64,000 nt of DNA from Celeribacter baekdonensis (lineage in GTDB: Bacteria; Pseudomonadota; Alphaproteobacteria; Rhodobacterales; Rhodobacteraceae), in assembly GCF_900102315.1 (NCBI RefSeq), contig NZ_FNBL01000009.1:84069-148068 (forward strand). The letters run 5' to 3'. Positions 1-8,414 of the stretch are shown one piece after another. Position 1 is the stretch's first letter. The number at the start of each line of letters is the position of its first letter. The notes beneath the pieces are model-generated. The model worked only from the letters and a program-made list of their open reading frames with translations, was not told the DNA's origin and ran no database searches. Position numbers and translations under genes: made by a program.

Positions 1-889
1 CTGCAATGACGAAGGGCGACCCGATTCGGGTGAGACTCACATGGTCAAACTCTGGGCATCGGCGCACCATGTCGTTTGAAGAGACGGGCGTGACCACCAT
101 TTTGGCATCCAACACGCGAGCGGTCAAAACCCCAAGCACATCTCCGGGGATGACTTTGCCTGCCGCATCTGTCAGCAACGGACGGTCGGCATCGCCATCA
201 GTCGAGGCTACAGCGTCGAGGGCGTGTTCTTGGCTCCATGCCATCAGATTCGCACGGGTTTCGGTGTCGACGGCTTCTGTATCGACGGGAATGAATGTGT
301 CGGAATGGGCCAAAGGCACAACCTGCGCCCCCAATTCAGTCAAAATCTGTTCCATTGTGTCGCGGGCCACCGAGGAATGGCGATAGACACCGATGCGAAG
401 ACCGTCGAGCGCTCCGACCCCGAAGGCATCCACATAGCGTTTCACATATAAGGGTTCGGCCTCCGGCAGAGACACCAAGCTGCCCGCCGTCCCGGTTCGA
501 CGGCGACGCGCGCCATAGGCTTCTCCGATTCTCGCCTCGTCGGCTTTCGAAATTTCGCCCTGAGGCACATAGAATTTCAACCCGTTGCGATCTGCGGGGA
601 TGTGGCTACCAGTGACCATGATCGCCGCTGCCCCTGCCTTCATTGACGCCAAGGCCAGCGCTGGTGTGCCGAGAGCGCCACATTCCACAACATTGAGACC
701 GGCACCTTGTGCCACACGACAAATAATCTCTGCGATGTCTGGAGAAGAGGGGCGTAAATCTCGGCCGACGTAAAGGGTGTCACATTCGGGCACGGTCGTC
801 AAAAATGCGTGCACATAATCTGAGACGACCTCTTCGCTGAGTTCACTTACAAGGCCGCGCAAACCGCTGGTGCCAAAAGAGGGAGCCAT
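1..889 (-). CDS. phosphomannomutase/phosphoglucomutase (3' end beyond window)
   Basis: I translated this frame by hand from the ATG at 889 leftward; it stays open to the window edge, giving 296 residues of a protein normally about 450-500 long. It starts MAPSFGTSGLRGLV, the typical N-terminus of alpha-D-phosphohexomutases. The phosphoserine loop VTGSHIPADRNGLK is at about residues 98-111 and the Mg-binding loop DGDADRP at about 231-237. The family interconverts mannose-6-phosphate and mannose-1-phosphate (or the glucose equivalents) in the cytoplasm. It is divergent from manC on the other side of a 393-base intergenic region, so the two would together supply GDP-mannose for the polysaccharide genes that follow. 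Substrate preference (mannose or glucose) cannot be told from the sequence. Domain 4 lies outside the window. Confidence 0.93.
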   Translation of the reverse strand, partial: MAPSFGTSGLRGLVSELSEEVVSDYVHAFLTTVPECDTLYVGRDLRPSSPDIAEIICRVAQGAGLNVVECGALGTPALALASMKAGAAAIMVTGSHIPADRNGLKFYVPQGEISKADEARIGEAYGARRRRTGTAGSLVSLPEAEPLYVKRYVDAFGVGALDGLRIGVYRHSSVARDTMEQILTELGAQVVPLAHSDTFIPVDTEAVDTETRANLMAWSQEHALDAVASTDGDADRPLLTDAAGKVIPGDVLGVLTARVLDAKMVVTPVSSNDMVRRCPEFDHVSLTRIGSPFVIA

Positions 890-1282
890 GTTGGAAAGCC
901 TTCCATCAGATATTTGTAACCTAGGTGGTCTTAGCATTAATGGCGTCGGTTCAAAAACACTTAAACGGCTCGCAGCGATGAAAGCTACCTCTGTTGGACA
1001 GAGCGTGCATTTTGTCGAACGACTCAATGCAATCAGAAGTCGATTTAATTCATGTGAAGGCCCGCTTTTAGGGGAGTGGTATAAATTTCAGCACTTGAAA
1101 ACGTGTGTTTTTTAGTCGGTTTGATATAATTTGGCGAGTTTATGTGGCTTTTGACATTAAGTGGAATGGAGCGGCTAAAATTTAGGCTATTCCCTACTTT
1201 TTCATAAACCTAGGTGTCACATAGGGTGAATACTGATAGATGAGACATTCGAGATGACCCAACGACAGGACAGACCTACATC
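890..1282. other. divergent intergenic region between phosphomannomutase and manC
   Basis: This 393-base stretch is clearly more AT-rich than its flanks. It must hold the promoters for both the leftward phosphohexomutase and the rightward manC. A short open frame at 870-1115 crosses the phosphohexomutase start and resembles nothing, so I do not count it as a gene. A TATAAT hexamer occurs at 1125-1130 without a well-spaced -35 partner. Confidence 0.6.
1151..1181 (+). promoter_or_regulatory. possible manC promoter
   Basis: TTGACA at 1151-1156 is followed after 19 bases by TAAAAT at 1176-1181, about 100 bases before the manC start. The hexamers are good but the spacer is two bases longer than ideal, so this is only a candidate. 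Confidence 0.3.
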
Positions 1283-2740
1283 ATGACCTCTGCATGTATC
1301 ACGCCCGTTATTTTGTGTGGTGGCTCTGGCACCCGCCTGTGGCCTTTGTCGCGGAAAAGCTATCCTAAACAATTTGTCCCTTTGGTGGATGAACAAACCT
1401 TGTTTCAGGCATCGGCCAAACGTCTCAGTGGCGGCACGGATCAGCTTAAATTTGCAGCTCCTGTGGTTCTGACGGGCTCTGATTTTCGGTTTATCGTTAC
1501 GGAACAATTGTCAGCCATCGGCATTGATCCTGGTGCCATCCTGATTGAACCCGAAGGGCGCAACACGGCTCCGGCGATTCTTGCGGCGGCTTTGCATGTG
1601 TCAGCGACCCATCCTGAGGCGATCATGCTTGTTGCGCCCTCTGATCATGTCGTGCCGGATACGGCGGCGTTTCATGCGGCTGTTGAGAAAGGTCTTGCCG
1701 CAGTAGAGAATGGCAAGCTTGTGACCTTTGGCATCAAGCCAACCCATGCTGAGACCGCCTATGGCTATCTCGAACTGACTACTCAGCCGGATGATTCTGG
1801 CACTGCGATTGATCTCAAACAGTTTGTTGAGAAACCAGATGCGGAGCGTGCCGCCGAAATGGTGACCGCAGGTACGTTTATGTGGAACGCGGGGATTTTC
1901 CTGTTCAAAGCCAAAGATATCATCGCAGCTTTTGCGGAACACGCACCCGGCTTGACCGCTCCTGTGGCCGCGGCTGTCGAAACCGCTCAGGTGGATCTTG
2001 GTTTCTTGCGTTTGGATGCGGAGGCTTGGGCACAGGCCGAAGATATTTCTATCGACTATGCGGTGATGGAACGTGCCGCCAATTTGGCAGTTGTGCCGTT
2101 TGATGGCGGCTGGTCCGATCTTGGCGGCTGGGATGCGGTGTGGCGTGAATTGGGCCCGGATGCGGACGGTGTTGTGACCTCCGGCGAAGCCACCGCGATT
2201 GATTGTGAAAACAGCCTGTTGCGCTCTGACAGCGAACATCTCGAAATCGTTGGGATCGGCCTTAAGAATGTGATGGCGATTGCCATGAATGATGCCGTGT
2301 TGGTGGCAGATATGTCATGCGCACAGGACGTCAAAAAAGCCGTGGCGGCCCTCAAAGCCAAAGGTGCTGCGCAAGCCACGATGTTCCCAAAAGATCACCG
2401 GCCTTGGGGCTGGTTCGAGAGCCTTGTTGTTGGCGGGCGATTCCAAGTGAAACGCATCCACGTGCATCCGGGCGCGGCGCTCAGCCTGCAAAGCCATTTC
2501 CACCGCTCCGAGCATTGGATCGTGGTTGAAGGCACGGCGCGTGTGACGGTGGATGACGAGGTTAAACTCGTGACAGAAAATCAATCCGTCTACATCCCGC
2601 TTGGCGCGGTCCACCGGATGGAGAACCCCGGCAAAGTGCCGATGGTGTTGATCGAAGTGCAAACCGGTTCCTATGTCGGTGAAGATGACATCATCCGCTA
2701 CGAGGATGTCTATTCGCGCGGCCAAGGAGCTAAGGGATAA
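1283..2740 (+). CDS. manC: mannose-1-phosphate guanylyltransferase / mannose-6-phosphate isomerase
   Basis: This is a full-length (485 aa) type II bifunctional enzyme that makes GDP-mannose from mannose-1-phosphate and GTP in the cytoplasm and also isomerises fructose-6-phosphate to mannose-6-phosphate. The nucleotidyltransferase signature GGSGTRLWPLSR is at residues 13-24 and the sugar-phosphate motif FVEKP at 181-185. A C-terminal cupin at about 373-475, with metal-binding histidines in QSHFHRSEHW (403-412), carries the isomerase. The next gene, a glycosyltransferase, starts three bases after the stop, so the two are likely co-transcribed. GDP-mannose is the expected donor for a mannose- or fucose-containing surface polysaccharide. 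Confidence 0.95.
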   Translation: MTSACITPVILCGGSGTRLWPLSRKSYPKQFVPLVDEQTLFQASAKRLSGGTDQLKFAAPVVLTGSDFRFIVTEQLSAIGIDPGAILIEPEGRNTAPAILAAALHVSATHPEAIMLVAPSDHVVPDTAAFHAAVEKGLAAVENGKLVTFGIKPTHAETAYGYLELTTQPDDSGTAIDLKQFVEKPDAERAAEMVTAGTFMWNAGIFLFKAKDIIAAFAEHAPGLTAPVAAAVETAQVDLGFLRLDAEAWAQAEDISIDYAVMERAANLAVVPFDGGWSDLGGWDAVWRELGPDADGVVTSGEATAIDCENSLLRSDSEHLEIVGIGLKNVMAIAMNDAVLVADMSCAQDVKKAVAALKAKGAAQATMFPKDHRPWGWFESLVVGGRFQVKRIHVHPGAALSLQSHFHRSEHWIVVEGTARVTVDDEVKLVTENQSVYIPLGAVHRMENPGKVPMVLIEVQTGSYVGEDDIIRYEDVYSRGQGAKG

Positions 2741-2743
2741 GAG

Positions 2744-3841
2744 ATGAAAGTCGCAATTGTTCACTATTGGCTCGTTGGTATGCGTGGTGGGGAGAAGGTG
2801 CTTGAAGCTCTTTCAGAACTTTACCCAGAGGCGGTTATTATCACCCATGTCTGCGACGAATCCAAAATCAGCGATCGCCTGAAAAAGCACGAGATTCGCG
2901 AAACCTTTATTGCGCGCTTACCGGGTGCCCAAAAACACTATCAGAAGTATTTGCCGCTTATGCCCTTGGCTTTGGAGCTGATGGATTTGCAGGAATTTGA
3001 TCTGGTGATCTCAAGCGAATCTGGTCCTGCCAAAGGGATTATCCCGCGTCCCGATGCGTTGCATGTCTGTTATTGTCATTCTCCGATGCGATACATTTGG
3101 GACCACTATCATATTTACCGGAACGGCGCAGGCCGCCTGGCCCGCATGATGATGCCGCTGATGTCGCATAAATTGCGTATATGGGATGTGACGACAGCCG
3201 CACGTGTGGATCGTTTTGTAGCGAACTCAAGCTTTATTTCTCAGCGCATTGGAAAGTATTATCGTCGAGATGCAGACGTTATTTTCCCTCCCGTCGCAAC
3301 TGATGAGTTTGAGATTTCCGAGAAAGTAGGCGACCATTATCTTCTTGCTGGGGAAATGGTCGGGTATAAACGCGCGGATCTCGCCATCGATGCTTTCAAT
3401 GCCTCAGGTCGAAAACTGGTCGTGGTCGGCGATGGTGAAATTCGCGCTGAGCTTGAAAAAAAGGCAGGGGCCAATATCACATTTCTTGGGCGCGTGCCGT
3501 TTAAGGAACTAAAGGAACAGTTCGCAACATGCCGCGCACTCATTTTCCCCGGTGAGGAAGATTTTGGCATCATACCCGTTGAGGTTATGGCGAGTGGCCG
3601 CCCTGTGATTGCATATGGGCGCGGGGGGGCTCTTGATACGGTGATCGAAGGGACGAGCGGCGTTCATTTTTCAGAACAGTCGGTCGAGTCATTGAATGGT
3701 GCTATTGATCGTTTTGAAGCCGATCCGACTCTCGCAGGGACGCCACAAGACATCCGTGCTTTCGCGCAAGAGTTTGACACCTCCGTTTTCAAGCAAAAAA
3801 TGGCTGCCTTGATCGAAAACGCAACGCGCGCTCAGGCTTAG
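2744..3841 (+). CDS. family 4 glycosyltransferase (WbaZ-like)
   Basis: This 365-aa protein has the GT-B architecture of family 4 glycosyltransferases. It starts MKVAIVHYWLVGMRGGEKVLE, where the GGxK-like loop of the N-terminal Rossmann domain is visible, and its C-terminal donor-binding segment reads EEDFGIIPVEVMASGRPVIAY, with the paired acidic residues of the EX7E signature at about residues 270-290. Its position three bases behind manC suggests a mannosyltransferase using GDP-mannose, on the cytoplasmic face of the inner membrane. The acceptor and linkage cannot be inferred. The similarity is to WbaZ-type O-antigen mannosyltransferases, judged by pattern only. Confidence 0.85.
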   Translation: MKVAIVHYWLVGMRGGEKVLEALSELYPEAVIITHVCDESKISDRLKKHEIRETFIARLPGAQKHYQKYLPLMPLALELMDLQEFDLVISSESGPAKGIIPRPDALHVCYCHSPMRYIWDHYHIYRNGAGRLARMMMPLMSHKLRIWDVTTAARVDRFVANSSFISQRIGKYYRRDADVIFPPVATDEFEISEKVGDHYLLAGEMVGYKRADLAIDAFNASGRKLVVVGDGEIRAELEKKAGANITFLGRVPFKELKEQFATCRALIFPGEEDFGIIPVEVMASGRPVIAYGRGGALDTVIEGTSGVHFSEQSVESLNGAIDRFEADPTLAGTPQDIRAFAQEFDTSVFKQKMAALIENATRAQA

Positions 3842-3860
3842 GGACGTTTACTTTTATGAC

Positions 3861-3906
3861 TCACTTTGGGGCACGAACGTTTTAACAACGAAAGGTCCCA
3901 AAGTGA
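3861..3906 (+). promoter_or_regulatory. hairpin covering the start codon of the spike base gene
   Basis: TCACTTTGGG (3861-3870) and CCCAAAGTGA (3897-3906) are perfect 10-base reverse complements separated by 26 bases. The right arm contains the GTG start codon (3903-3905), and the loop contains the AAAGG ribosome-binding site (3891-3895). In mRNA this would occlude the start codon, suggesting translational control; that is inference. Confidence 0.5.
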
Positions 3907-4169
3907 CAAACCCATTCAAAAGCCGTGCCCCTCAACTTTCTGGGCCCGCTCAAGATATCCTGCCTGTTACTCCGTCGGATGTGGCCGATCTCCCAAGTGT
4001 GGCGATCGCGCTTTATGTCGAAACGGGCGGGGCCGTTACAATTACCACGGTGAAGGGTGAAACGCGCAGCCTTAATCTTGCAGATTTTTCCATCCTGCCT
4101 GTTGGCGTCTCTCGTGTTCATGCCACCGGGACCGATGCGGTGGGCATCCATGCGATGGTTTTGGCATGA
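3903..4169 (+). CDS. GTA-type spike base protein (Rcc01079-like)
   Basis: This is an 88-aa protein starting at GTG behind an AAAGG ribosome-binding site. It resembles the small 'spike base protein, RCAP_rcc01079 family' of Rhodobacterales: a short leader, then a compact beta-rich domain with repeated hydrophobic strands (VAIALYVETGGAVTITTVKG). In Rhodobacter capsulatus, rcc01079 and rcc01080 encode the head spikes of the gene transfer agent, which bind the capsule of recipient cells. The stop overlaps the start of the larger fiber gene by four bases (ATGA), the same two-gene arrangement. No other GTA or phage structural gene is in the window. Its start codon lies in a hairpin stem. I identify it by sequence pattern and gene pairing, not by a search. 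Confidence 0.7.
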   Translation: MTNPFKSRAPQLSGPAQDILPVTPSDVADLPSVAIALYVETGGAVTITTVKGETRSLNLADFSILPVGVSRVHATGTDAVGIHAMVLA

Positions 4170-5047
4170 AGCTGGTTTACGATTTCTCTGTGACCTCCCT
4201 CCGACGGAGACACGCCCCCGTGTTGGCGCTCGATTTTGCCGCCCAAACCTATCGCGCTTCGGGGTCACCCGTGGCGCTCTCCTCCGTGGTCTCATTCGCG
4301 CGTGGGTCAACCGCCATGCGAGTCGCCGCCTCAGGCCAGTTGGAAACCGTCGCCGTGGATGTGCCGCGCTTTGATCATGCGTTCGGGACGGGCGTGCCCT
4401 TAGGCGTCTTGATCGAAAGCTCCGCCACCAATGTGCTCGACTATTCCAATGATTTTGCTCAAAGCTATTGGACCCCCTATGCGTCCAAACCGACGTTTAC
4501 ATCAGAGCATATCGCACCCGATGGTACGGCCAGCGCAAGATCATGGAATTGCTCTTTGACCACGGGAGGGGCCGGTGGCGCCCGGGGGGGGATTCTTGTC
4601 GTAAACGGGTCTTATACAGGCACCGCCACGGCAAGTGTCTGGCTGAAAGCAAGCGCGCCATTGACCATGCGGTTCGGCCACTCCGATAGCACATCCATGA
4701 TGATCAACGTGACATCTGAATGGCAAAGGTTTACCTATACGGCCCCCCTCCCCAATGGGCAGAGCCGCATATTCATGCTCTATGAGGATGTGAACACCGA
4801 TATTGATGTCTCTATCTGGGGGGCGCAAACCGAGATCGGCGGACAGGCAACGTCGGTGATACAAACCTCAGGCTCCCCCGCGTCGCGCGCTGCTGATGTT
4901 GTGGGGCTTACCGGAATTTCGGGGGTTTATGATGTGACCCTGACCTATGATGACAACAGCACCGAAGCGTTGGTGGCCCAGACGATCACGGAAGGCTGGT
5001 GGCCAAGTTTATCGCGGCCTAGACTTAAAAGCCTTCTGGCTGTCTGA
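4166..5047 (+). CDS. GTA-type head spike fiber protein (Rcc01080-like)
   Basis: This 293-aa protein is translationally coupled to the spike base gene. Its middle has the phage head-spike-fiber pattern: VPLGVLIESSATNVLDYSNDF (about 72-92) is the usual lead-in to a carbohydrate-binding jelly roll, followed by aromatic- and Ser/Thr-rich strands (SYWTPY, TATASVWLKA, SEWQRFTYTA). No signal peptide or membrane segment is seen, as expected for a capsid protein released by lysis. The R. capsulatus counterpart sits on the GTA head and adheres to capsular polysaccharide. Here it lies between a glycosyltransferase and a polymerase gene, and a strong hairpin follows the stop. A phage tail or tailspike protein is the main alternative. 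Confidence 0.68.
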   Translation: MKLVYDFSVTSLRRRHAPVLALDFAAQTYRASGSPVALSSVVSFARGSTAMRVAASGQLETVAVDVPRFDHAFGTGVPLGVLIESSATNVLDYSNDFAQSYWTPYASKPTFTSEHIAPDGTASARSWNCSLTTGGAGGARGGILVVNGSYTGTATASVWLKASAPLTMRFGHSDSTSMMINVTSEWQRFTYTAPLPNGQSRIFMLYEDVNTDIDVSIWGAQTEIGGQATSVIQTSGSPASRAADVVGLTGISGVYDVTLTYDDNSTEALVAQTITEGWWPSLSRPRLKSLLAV

Positions 5048-5054
5048 ACGCTTC

Positions 5055-5080
5055 GCCGTTACAGTAAAAACTGTAACGGC
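5055..5080 (+). terminator. hairpin terminator after spike fiber gene
   Basis: GCCGTTACAGT and ACTGTAACGGC form a perfect 11-bp stem around an AAAA loop, eight bases after the fiber stop codon. The downstream sequence AGTTTCTTG is only moderately T-rich. It would insulate the two spike genes from the polymerase gene downstream. Confidence 0.7.
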
Positions 5081-5103
5081 AGTTTCTTGAGGAATCTCAA
5101 TCA

Positions 5104-6435
5104 GTGTTTAGCCAGCGGAGGATTAGTAAATCTGCTTTGTTTGGATTTTCATGGTGTTTCGCCATCATTTCTTTGCCGCAAATCATACTTAAGCCAATCA
5201 ACAGTTCGCTATCTACAGTTGACTTTGTTTCAACGCTTATATTCCTGTTTTTGCTTGTTGCATCGCTATTGAAAATACCTTTGCGCGTAGATCAAACCGG
5301 AAGGCAGCTTCTGGTATACTTATTATATGTTTTTACAGTATTTTTCTTTTATGCGGCCTATATAGACCCCTACAAATACCTTGAGAATGTTGCATATCTT
5401 ATTCGCACCACTGCGATTTTTGCGCCATTGCTTATCATTCCTTACCTGAGCTGCGACTTCGAGGTTGCGGATCGAACAATAAAGATTTCAGTGGCAGTTG
5501 CCCTGCTTTCTACATTCTATATCATTTTAGCATATGCTGGTGGAAATGAGGTCTACGGTGCACACCAAACATTTGCATTTGATGGGAAGCGACTTGTTAA
5601 GAGGCTTGGCGGGCTACCTGGAGAGACCGGAGCATTTGCGTTCTCGGTCCTAGTGTTGGTAGAACTTGCTATCGTGCATTTTGTTCTGAAAACACCAAGG
5701 AAATTTGTTTCTTTGTGCATTCTCGCGTCATGCCTGATTGTAATCTTTTTGGCTTTCAAATTCAGTGTGGCGAGAGTCTTATTTATAAATTTCGGGGTGT
5801 TCTGTGGATTTATATTTCTGAGCCGATTGACGAGTTGGCCTCAAAAGATTTTCTCAATACTTGGTCTGGTGTTTGCATATATACTTATACAGTTGGCCTC
5901 GTTGTCTGGCGACATGCTAAATTCTTTGGCTGGTGGTTTTAGTCGCATCTCCCTTGAAGGGGGGGTTAGTGTCGCTACCAGTGGACGGTTTGATCACTGG
6001 GTAAATACGGTTTCACTTTTGAAATCCAACGTTTTCTACCTTTTATTTGGCGTAGGGAACAGAATGGGTGGGACCATTCTGGGGCACGCAACTGAAAACC
6101 TATTTCTTTTCTCAGCGCTTGAAGTGGGACTATTCGGCTCTTTTTTGCTGATTGTACTTTTTAGTGGAATTTTAGCACCAATTTTTCAAGCCCATCGCAA
6201 AAACAACATTATTGCTACGGGCTATCTAGCAATATGGGCGGGTGCATTTGCCCATTCATTGTTGAATGACATCTTCACATACTACCAAGCCTTCCCAGCC
6301 TTACTTTTGTCAACGGCATGGATGGCTCGGATTCTTAAGAAGAACGACGCAGAAGCAAATGTGAGCAATGTGCCCGTAATCTACACAGCTGATACTATGC
6401 GCCAGTCAGTACAGCATAGGTCTTCTGAGCCATAA
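5104..6435 (+). CDS. O-antigen ligase/polymerase-like (Wzy-type) membrane protein
   Basis: This 443-aa protein is mostly hydrophobic, with roughly ten to twelve membrane segments and larger periplasmic loops, the profile of Wzy polymerases and O-antigen ligases. The segment RLGGLPGETGAFAFSVLVLV resembles the N/G-rich motif region, and GVGNRMGGTILGHATENLFLF resembles the conserved loop H-N-x-x-L region of the family. Translation probably starts at GTG 5104, with GAGGAA about ten bases upstream. The gene is noticeably AT-richer than its neighbours, as polymerase genes in exchangeable polysaccharide loci often are. Its 3' end overlaps the convergent glycosyltransferase by about 40 bases. It is expected to polymerise lipid-linked repeat units in the inner membrane. 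Confidence 0.75.
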   Translation: MFSQRRISKSALFGFSWCFAIISLPQIILKPINSSLSTVDFVSTLIFLFLLVASLLKIPLRVDQTGRQLLVYLLYVFTVFFFYAAYIDPYKYLENVAYLIRTTAIFAPLLIIPYLSCDFEVADRTIKISVAVALLSTFYIILAYAGGNEVYGAHQTFAFDGKRLVKRLGGLPGETGAFAFSVLVLVELAIVHFVLKTPRKFVSLCILASCLIVIFLAFKFSVARVLFINFGVFCGFIFLSRLTSWPQKIFSILGLVFAYILIQLASLSGDMLNSLAGGFSRISLEGGVSVATSGRFDHWVNTVSLLKSNVFYLLFGVGNRMGGTILGHATENLFLFSALEVGLFGSFLLIVLFSGILAPIFQAHRKNNIIATGYLAIWAGAFAHSLLNDIFTYYQAFPALLLSTAWMARILKKNDAEANVSNVPVIYTADTMRQSVQHRSSEP

Positions 6436-7456
6436 CCTCCGCAGAATAATGATCCAAGGCATCTGCACGGGCTTGCTGGCTTAGAGTGGCGCAGAGTGCG
6501 GGGGTGAGGTCTATCAGTTGCGTTGCGGCTTGATCGACCGTTTCGAAAAGCAACCCGTTCTCCCCATGTCGCAAGACGTCATTATTTCCGACCACATTCG
6601 TCGCAATAACACACAGCCCTTCTGACATGGCTTCCAAAACGGCGAGTGGCATCCCTTCCCAGCGGGAGGTGGAGACGAACACATGCGCCGCACGAAAATA
6701 GTCACGAGGTGTTGAAACGCCGCCATGTATCGTCACGCAGTCGTCGAGGCCCGCCGTGTGGATGGTGGCACGGATGTCGTCAATGCGATCCCCTGTTCCG
6801 ATCACATCCAAATGAAACGGAATGGAGGGTTTGAGCTTGGCGGCGATGTCGACCAAGAGGTCGGGGTTTTTTTGGTAATCATATCTATTCACGGCCAATA
6901 GTCTAAGCGGTCCACCGTCCCAGATTGGGCGTGTGATTTCGTTTGGAACCGCGACTCCGTTATCAATAACGATGCGTTTTTGATCAGCGATCAGGGCATT
7001 GTCGCGGATCAGTGCGGCCTCGCCTTTTGAGACGCAAATGGCAGTGGAGGTAAGCCGACAGAGTCCGCGTTCAAGGCCAAGATAGAGCGCCCGCTTTGCC
7101 CGGCCATAGTCGCCAATATGCAGGCCATGAAAGGTATGGACCACACGCACCCCTGTCACGATGCGCAGCAGACGGGCGTAAAGCCCCGCGCCTTTGCCAT
7201 GGGAATGGACCACATCAATTTTATGCGTTTTTATAAAACGAGCGAGATCAAAAAACGCCCGCATAGAAAATGCACGATGGGGCACTTCGGTCATATGTGC
7301 GCGGCCGACGAGGCTTTCAAACCTGTCTCTATAGGGTTTGTCGTTTGGACAGGCCACAAAGGTGTTCACGCTGGCGGGTTTGTGCAAAAGCAGTTGAAAC
7401 AAATGCTCAGGCCCGCCGCCGATATCCGCGCGCACGGTGATAAAGAGGACGTTCAT
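6395..7456 (-). CDS. family 4 glycosyltransferase
   Basis: The protein is 353 aa. The start is set at the ATG at 7456 because it overlaps the upstream sulfotransferase stop as ATGA. The N-terminus MNVLFITVRADIGGGPEHLFQL carries the GGxE-like acceptor loop. VVHSHGKGAGLYARLL and VVHTFHGLH are typical of the family, and the donor site contains SRWEGMPLAVLEAMSEGLCVI at about residues 270-290 with the EX7E glutamates. It is the last gene of a leftward operon of flippase, two sulfotransferases and glycosyltransferase, joined by four- to fifteen-base overlaps or abutting codons. It presumably adds a sugar to the repeat unit in the cytoplasm. Donor sugar unknown. Confidence 0.87.
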   Translation of the reverse strand: MNVLFITVRADIGGGPEHLFQLLLHKPASVNTFVACPNDKPYRDRFESLVGRAHMTEVPHRAFSMRAFFDLARFIKTHKIDVVHSHGKGAGLYARLLRIVTGVRVVHTFHGLHIGDYGRAKRALYLGLERGLCRLTSTAICVSKGEAALIRDNALIADQKRIVIDNGVAVPNEITRPIWDGGPLRLLAVNRYDYQKNPDLLVDIAAKLKPSIPFHLDVIGTGDRIDDIRATIHTAGLDDCVTIHGGVSTPRDYFRAAHVFVSTSRWEGMPLAVLEAMSEGLCVIATNVVGNNDVLRHGENGLLFETVDQAATQLIDLTPALCATLSQQARADALDHYSAEVMAQKTYAVLTGA

Positions 7457-8412
7457 TGGCCCATCTTCCACGCGCTTAAATCGGTGCCCAAAAGGGCTTC
7501 GAGACGTAGAACATCTGGACCAAAGGCTTCTGTCATTTCGCGGCGCATGATTGGGGAGAGTGCGGAGCGCGGGCGTTTGACGTTCAGAAATCCCTTGAGT
7601 GTTTTGACCAATACGCTGTCCTTGTTCAAAAGGGCCATGCGCAGCGCTTTGACGGCGGGAGCGATGGGTTTTGGCGGTGCAAGGAGAAAGCGTGACAGCC
7701 GCGGGAAACGCTGAGCATGGGCTGCGTTGCGCGGCGAGAAATCTGTACGCTGATCATCAGGCAGGCCGAGAAAATCGAGCAAATCCAGCCAAACGCCGCG
7801 CGGGTCGGCACGAAGATCGTCATATATGATAATCTTGCGCCTCTCTTCGGGCACGATACTGAAAAACATTTCGATCTGATCGGCAAAAGACGCAATGCGA
7901 CGATATAGCAGGCTGTCCGGGCGATCATCTGTGGCGGCGTCCCAATCGCGTTCTCTACGGTCTTGATCCTGCCACGCTTTTGTAAAGTCCGGCTCGCGCT
8001 CAAGCCCTGTGAAGACCTGTTCCATATGGAAAGCATGAGCCACATCGACGGGATTGCGCAAAATGGCAACGAATTTCGCATCCTCATATTTGTCGCGACA
8101 CTCGGTTAGCGCTTTGCGGGATCGCAAATAAGAGGTGGTGCCTTCGCCGATAATTTTGTGCCGCGCAGGATCGGCATCCTGAAACAGGGCCTCATACTGC
8201 TCAAGGCTGGTCGCCCGAAGCGCATGTGGCTCTATCCCAAGATCCGTGCACCAGAAAAGCGGTTCCTTCGGTTTGGAGAAAAAAACATCATCGCGTTCTG
8301 CAAGATACTCTGCGATCGCGGTCGTGCCACATTTAGGGGCTCCGATCAGAAAGAAATTCGGTTTCAGGGGCTTTGATTGTTCCGATGGATTGAGATCAAT
8401 TCCGAGCGCCAT
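7453..8412 (-). CDS. PAPS-dependent sulfotransferase
   Basis: This 319-aa protein has the 5'-phosphosulfate loop GAPKCGTTAIAEYL at about residues 24-37 and a 3'-phosphate-binding segment FVAILRNPVDVAHAFHMEQ near 110-130, the two hallmarks of the sulfotransferase superfamily. It would transfer sulfate from PAPS to a hydroxyl of a carbohydrate acceptor. I place the start at ATG 8412 rather than the in-frame TTG at 8427, because a GGAG ribosome-binding site sits nine bases before the ATG. It is similar to the adjacent sulfotransferase over its whole length (same P-loop, the same KEPxFW segment, NPIDLAPAYHMEK-type motif), so the pair probably arose by duplication and diverged to modify different positions. 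Confidence 0.9.
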   Translation of the reverse strand: MALGIDLNPSEQSKPLKPNFFLIGAPKCGTTAIAEYLAERDDVFFSKPKEPLFWCTDLGIEPHALRATSLEQYEALFQDADPARHKIIGEGTTSYLRSRKALTECRDKYEDAKFVAILRNPVDVAHAFHMEQVFTGLEREPDFTKAWQDQDRRERDWDAATDDRPDSLLYRRIASFADQIEMFFSIVPEERRKIIIYDDLRADPRGVWLDLLDFLGLPDDQRTDFSPRNAAHAQRFPRLSRFLLAPPKPIAPAVKALRMALLNKDSVLVKTLKGFLNVKRPRSALSPIMRREMTEAFGPDVLRLEALLGTDLSAWKMGQ

Positions 8413-8414
8413 CA

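Noticed and set aside
870..1115. 81-codon frame overlapping the phosphomannomutase start
   Set aside because: It overlaps the real start region and has no recognisable sequence or ribosome-binding site.
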